A DNA stretch of 6,933 nt from assembly GCA_013138555.1 (NCBI GenBank), contig WTCN01000148.1:1-6933 (forward strand), in the 5' to 3' direction. Positions 6,338-6,933 of the stretch are shown one piece after another (the first letter of the stretch is position 1; every line of letters begins with the position of its first letter). A program made the translations under genes and the position numbers. Source of the DNA: Methyloprofundus sp. GTDB taxonomy: Bacteria; Pseudomonadota; Gammaproteobacteria; Methylococcales; Methylomonadaceae. The notes beneath the pieces were generated by a model. It did no database searches. It saw nothing but the letters and a program-made list of their open reading frames with translations, and was not told the origin of the DNA.

Positions 6338-6859
6338 AACCCGATTTCACAAATTAAAATTCAGTCAACTAAAGTTATAATTTTGATCTTGTCGGCTGTA
6401 TTTTTATCGTTAGGTGTGGCATTAATTGCAAATTACATAAGCAATAAGATTGGGTTAACAACTAATTTACTGTTAACTGGTTTAATTTTAATACTAATCT
6501 CTCTGTTTATTGTTATTAAAGTTATAAATCCAAAAGTTAAAAAAATAATAAGAATAAAGGCTGGGTTCTTCTTTGACCCCCACACACTTTTATCAAAACC
6601 AGTTATCGGATATAAGTTTAATCGAGATATGGGCGATTATTTGAAGTCTTTAGGTGTAGAAAACAGAGCATATGCTAAAGCTCTATGCATAGGGTATAAG
6701 GATGATAATTATGACTCCGATAAGTTTGACCCTGATAAGCTTGATTTTTATAATCTTTCATCATCGGCTGCAGAATTTATTTTTTTAAAACAACTTGATT
6801 ATACCCCGTCTACTTTGAAAAGCGTAGTTAATGAAATTTTATTTTCTGACTCCTTTTGA
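6335..6859 (+). CDS. Two-TM membrane protein of unknown function, AT-rich
   Basis: I do not recognise this 174-residue protein. The TTG start at 6335 was chosen because AGGAG (6324-6328) lies 6 bases before it; an in-frame TTG at 6284 would add 17 residues but lacks such a site. Residues 14-35 and 45-64 are strongly hydrophobic and form two TM helices joined by a short loop. Lysines before the first (K8, K13) and a basic stretch after the second (K67, K69, K70, R73, K75) predict both ends in the cytoplasm. The soluble C-terminal part (about 75-174) has no motif I can name. It includes an acidic pentapeptide duplication, DSDKF-DPDKL (127-136). Hand count over 6361-6840 gives about 30% G+C, against 45-50% in sampled lines of the pump gene, which suggests separate, possibly horizontal, origin. 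It has its own strong promoter upstream. It could be a signalling, toxin-like or effector membrane protein, but nothing in the sequence decides this. It could also be a truncated remnant of a longer protein. Confidence 0.65.
   Translation: MNPISQIKIQSTKVIILILSAVFLSLGVALIANYISNKIGLTTNLLLTGLILILISLFIVIKVINPKVKKIIRIKAGFFFDPHTLLSKPVIGYKFNRDMGDYLKSLGVENRAYAKALCIGYKDDNYDSDKFDPDKLDFYNLSSSAAEFIFLKQLDYTPSTLKSVVNEILFSDSF
6713..6742 (+). repeat. 15-bp tandem duplication inside the orphan gene
   Basis: Positions 6713-6727 and 6728-6742 match at 12 of 15 bases and encode DSDKF and DPDKL. The copies are in frame and adjacent, so this is most simply a small internal duplication giving an acidic, charged linker. 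Confidence 0.5.
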
Positions 6860-6933
6860 GCCTAAACTTTGACCTTAACATCTCTATTTTTAAGAATTTT
6901 AGGATCAATTCAGGCAACCAAAATATAAGAATT
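6860..6933. other. 3' flank, nothing recognisable
   Basis: AT-rich sequence after the orphan gene. I saw no GC-rich stem followed by a T-run and no start of a further gene. The octamer taagaatt occurs at 6891-6898 and 6926-6933, which is not significant in such AT-rich DNA. Confidence 0.4.

Overview
The window looks like chromosomal DNA of a Gram-negative bacterium, most likely a gammaproteobacterium. The evidence is an inner-membrane RND pump with a membrane-anchored periplasmic adaptor, moderate-to-low G+C, and palindromic repeats with GTAGGTTGGG/ACCCAACA-type ends, which I recall from several gammaproteobacteria and cyanobacteria. I cannot name the genus. Methylococcales or relatives is only a guess.

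Layout, all genes on the + strand: (1) positions 1-1482 hold the last 493 codons of a long-chain acyl-CoA synthetase whose N-terminus lies upstream of the window. (2) Positions 1483-1792 are a gene-free spacer dominated by a composite palindrome of about 206 bp (1523-1728): two REP-like hairpins in opposite orientation flanking an AT-rich core. (3) Positions 1793-6095 are a two-gene operon with an 8-base overlap, encoding a periplasmic adaptor (MFP/HlyD-like) and a 1040-residue RND permease. Together these would form the inner-membrane and periplasmic parts of a tripartite efflux pump; no TolC-like outer-membrane gene is present here. (4) Positions 6096-6334 are non-coding and contain a near-consensus sigma70 promoter (TTGACA-17-TATAAA), a pair of TGACATA repeats across it, and a leader of about 180 nt with a 14-bp imperfect direct repeat and a small hairpin. 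(5) Positions 6335-6859 encode a small two-TM protein I do not recognise, read from a TTG start with a clear AGGAG site. It is very AT-rich (about 30% G+C by hand count) against about 45-50% in sampled stretches of the pump gene. (6) Positions 6860-6933 show nothing recognisable.

The synthetase and the pump are not obviously linked in function; the palindrome separates them. The least explained part is the right end: a strong, possibly controlled promoter, a structured leader and an AT-rich orphan membrane protein, which together look like an acquired cargo gene. I found no CRISPR array, tRNA, rRNA or transposase gene.
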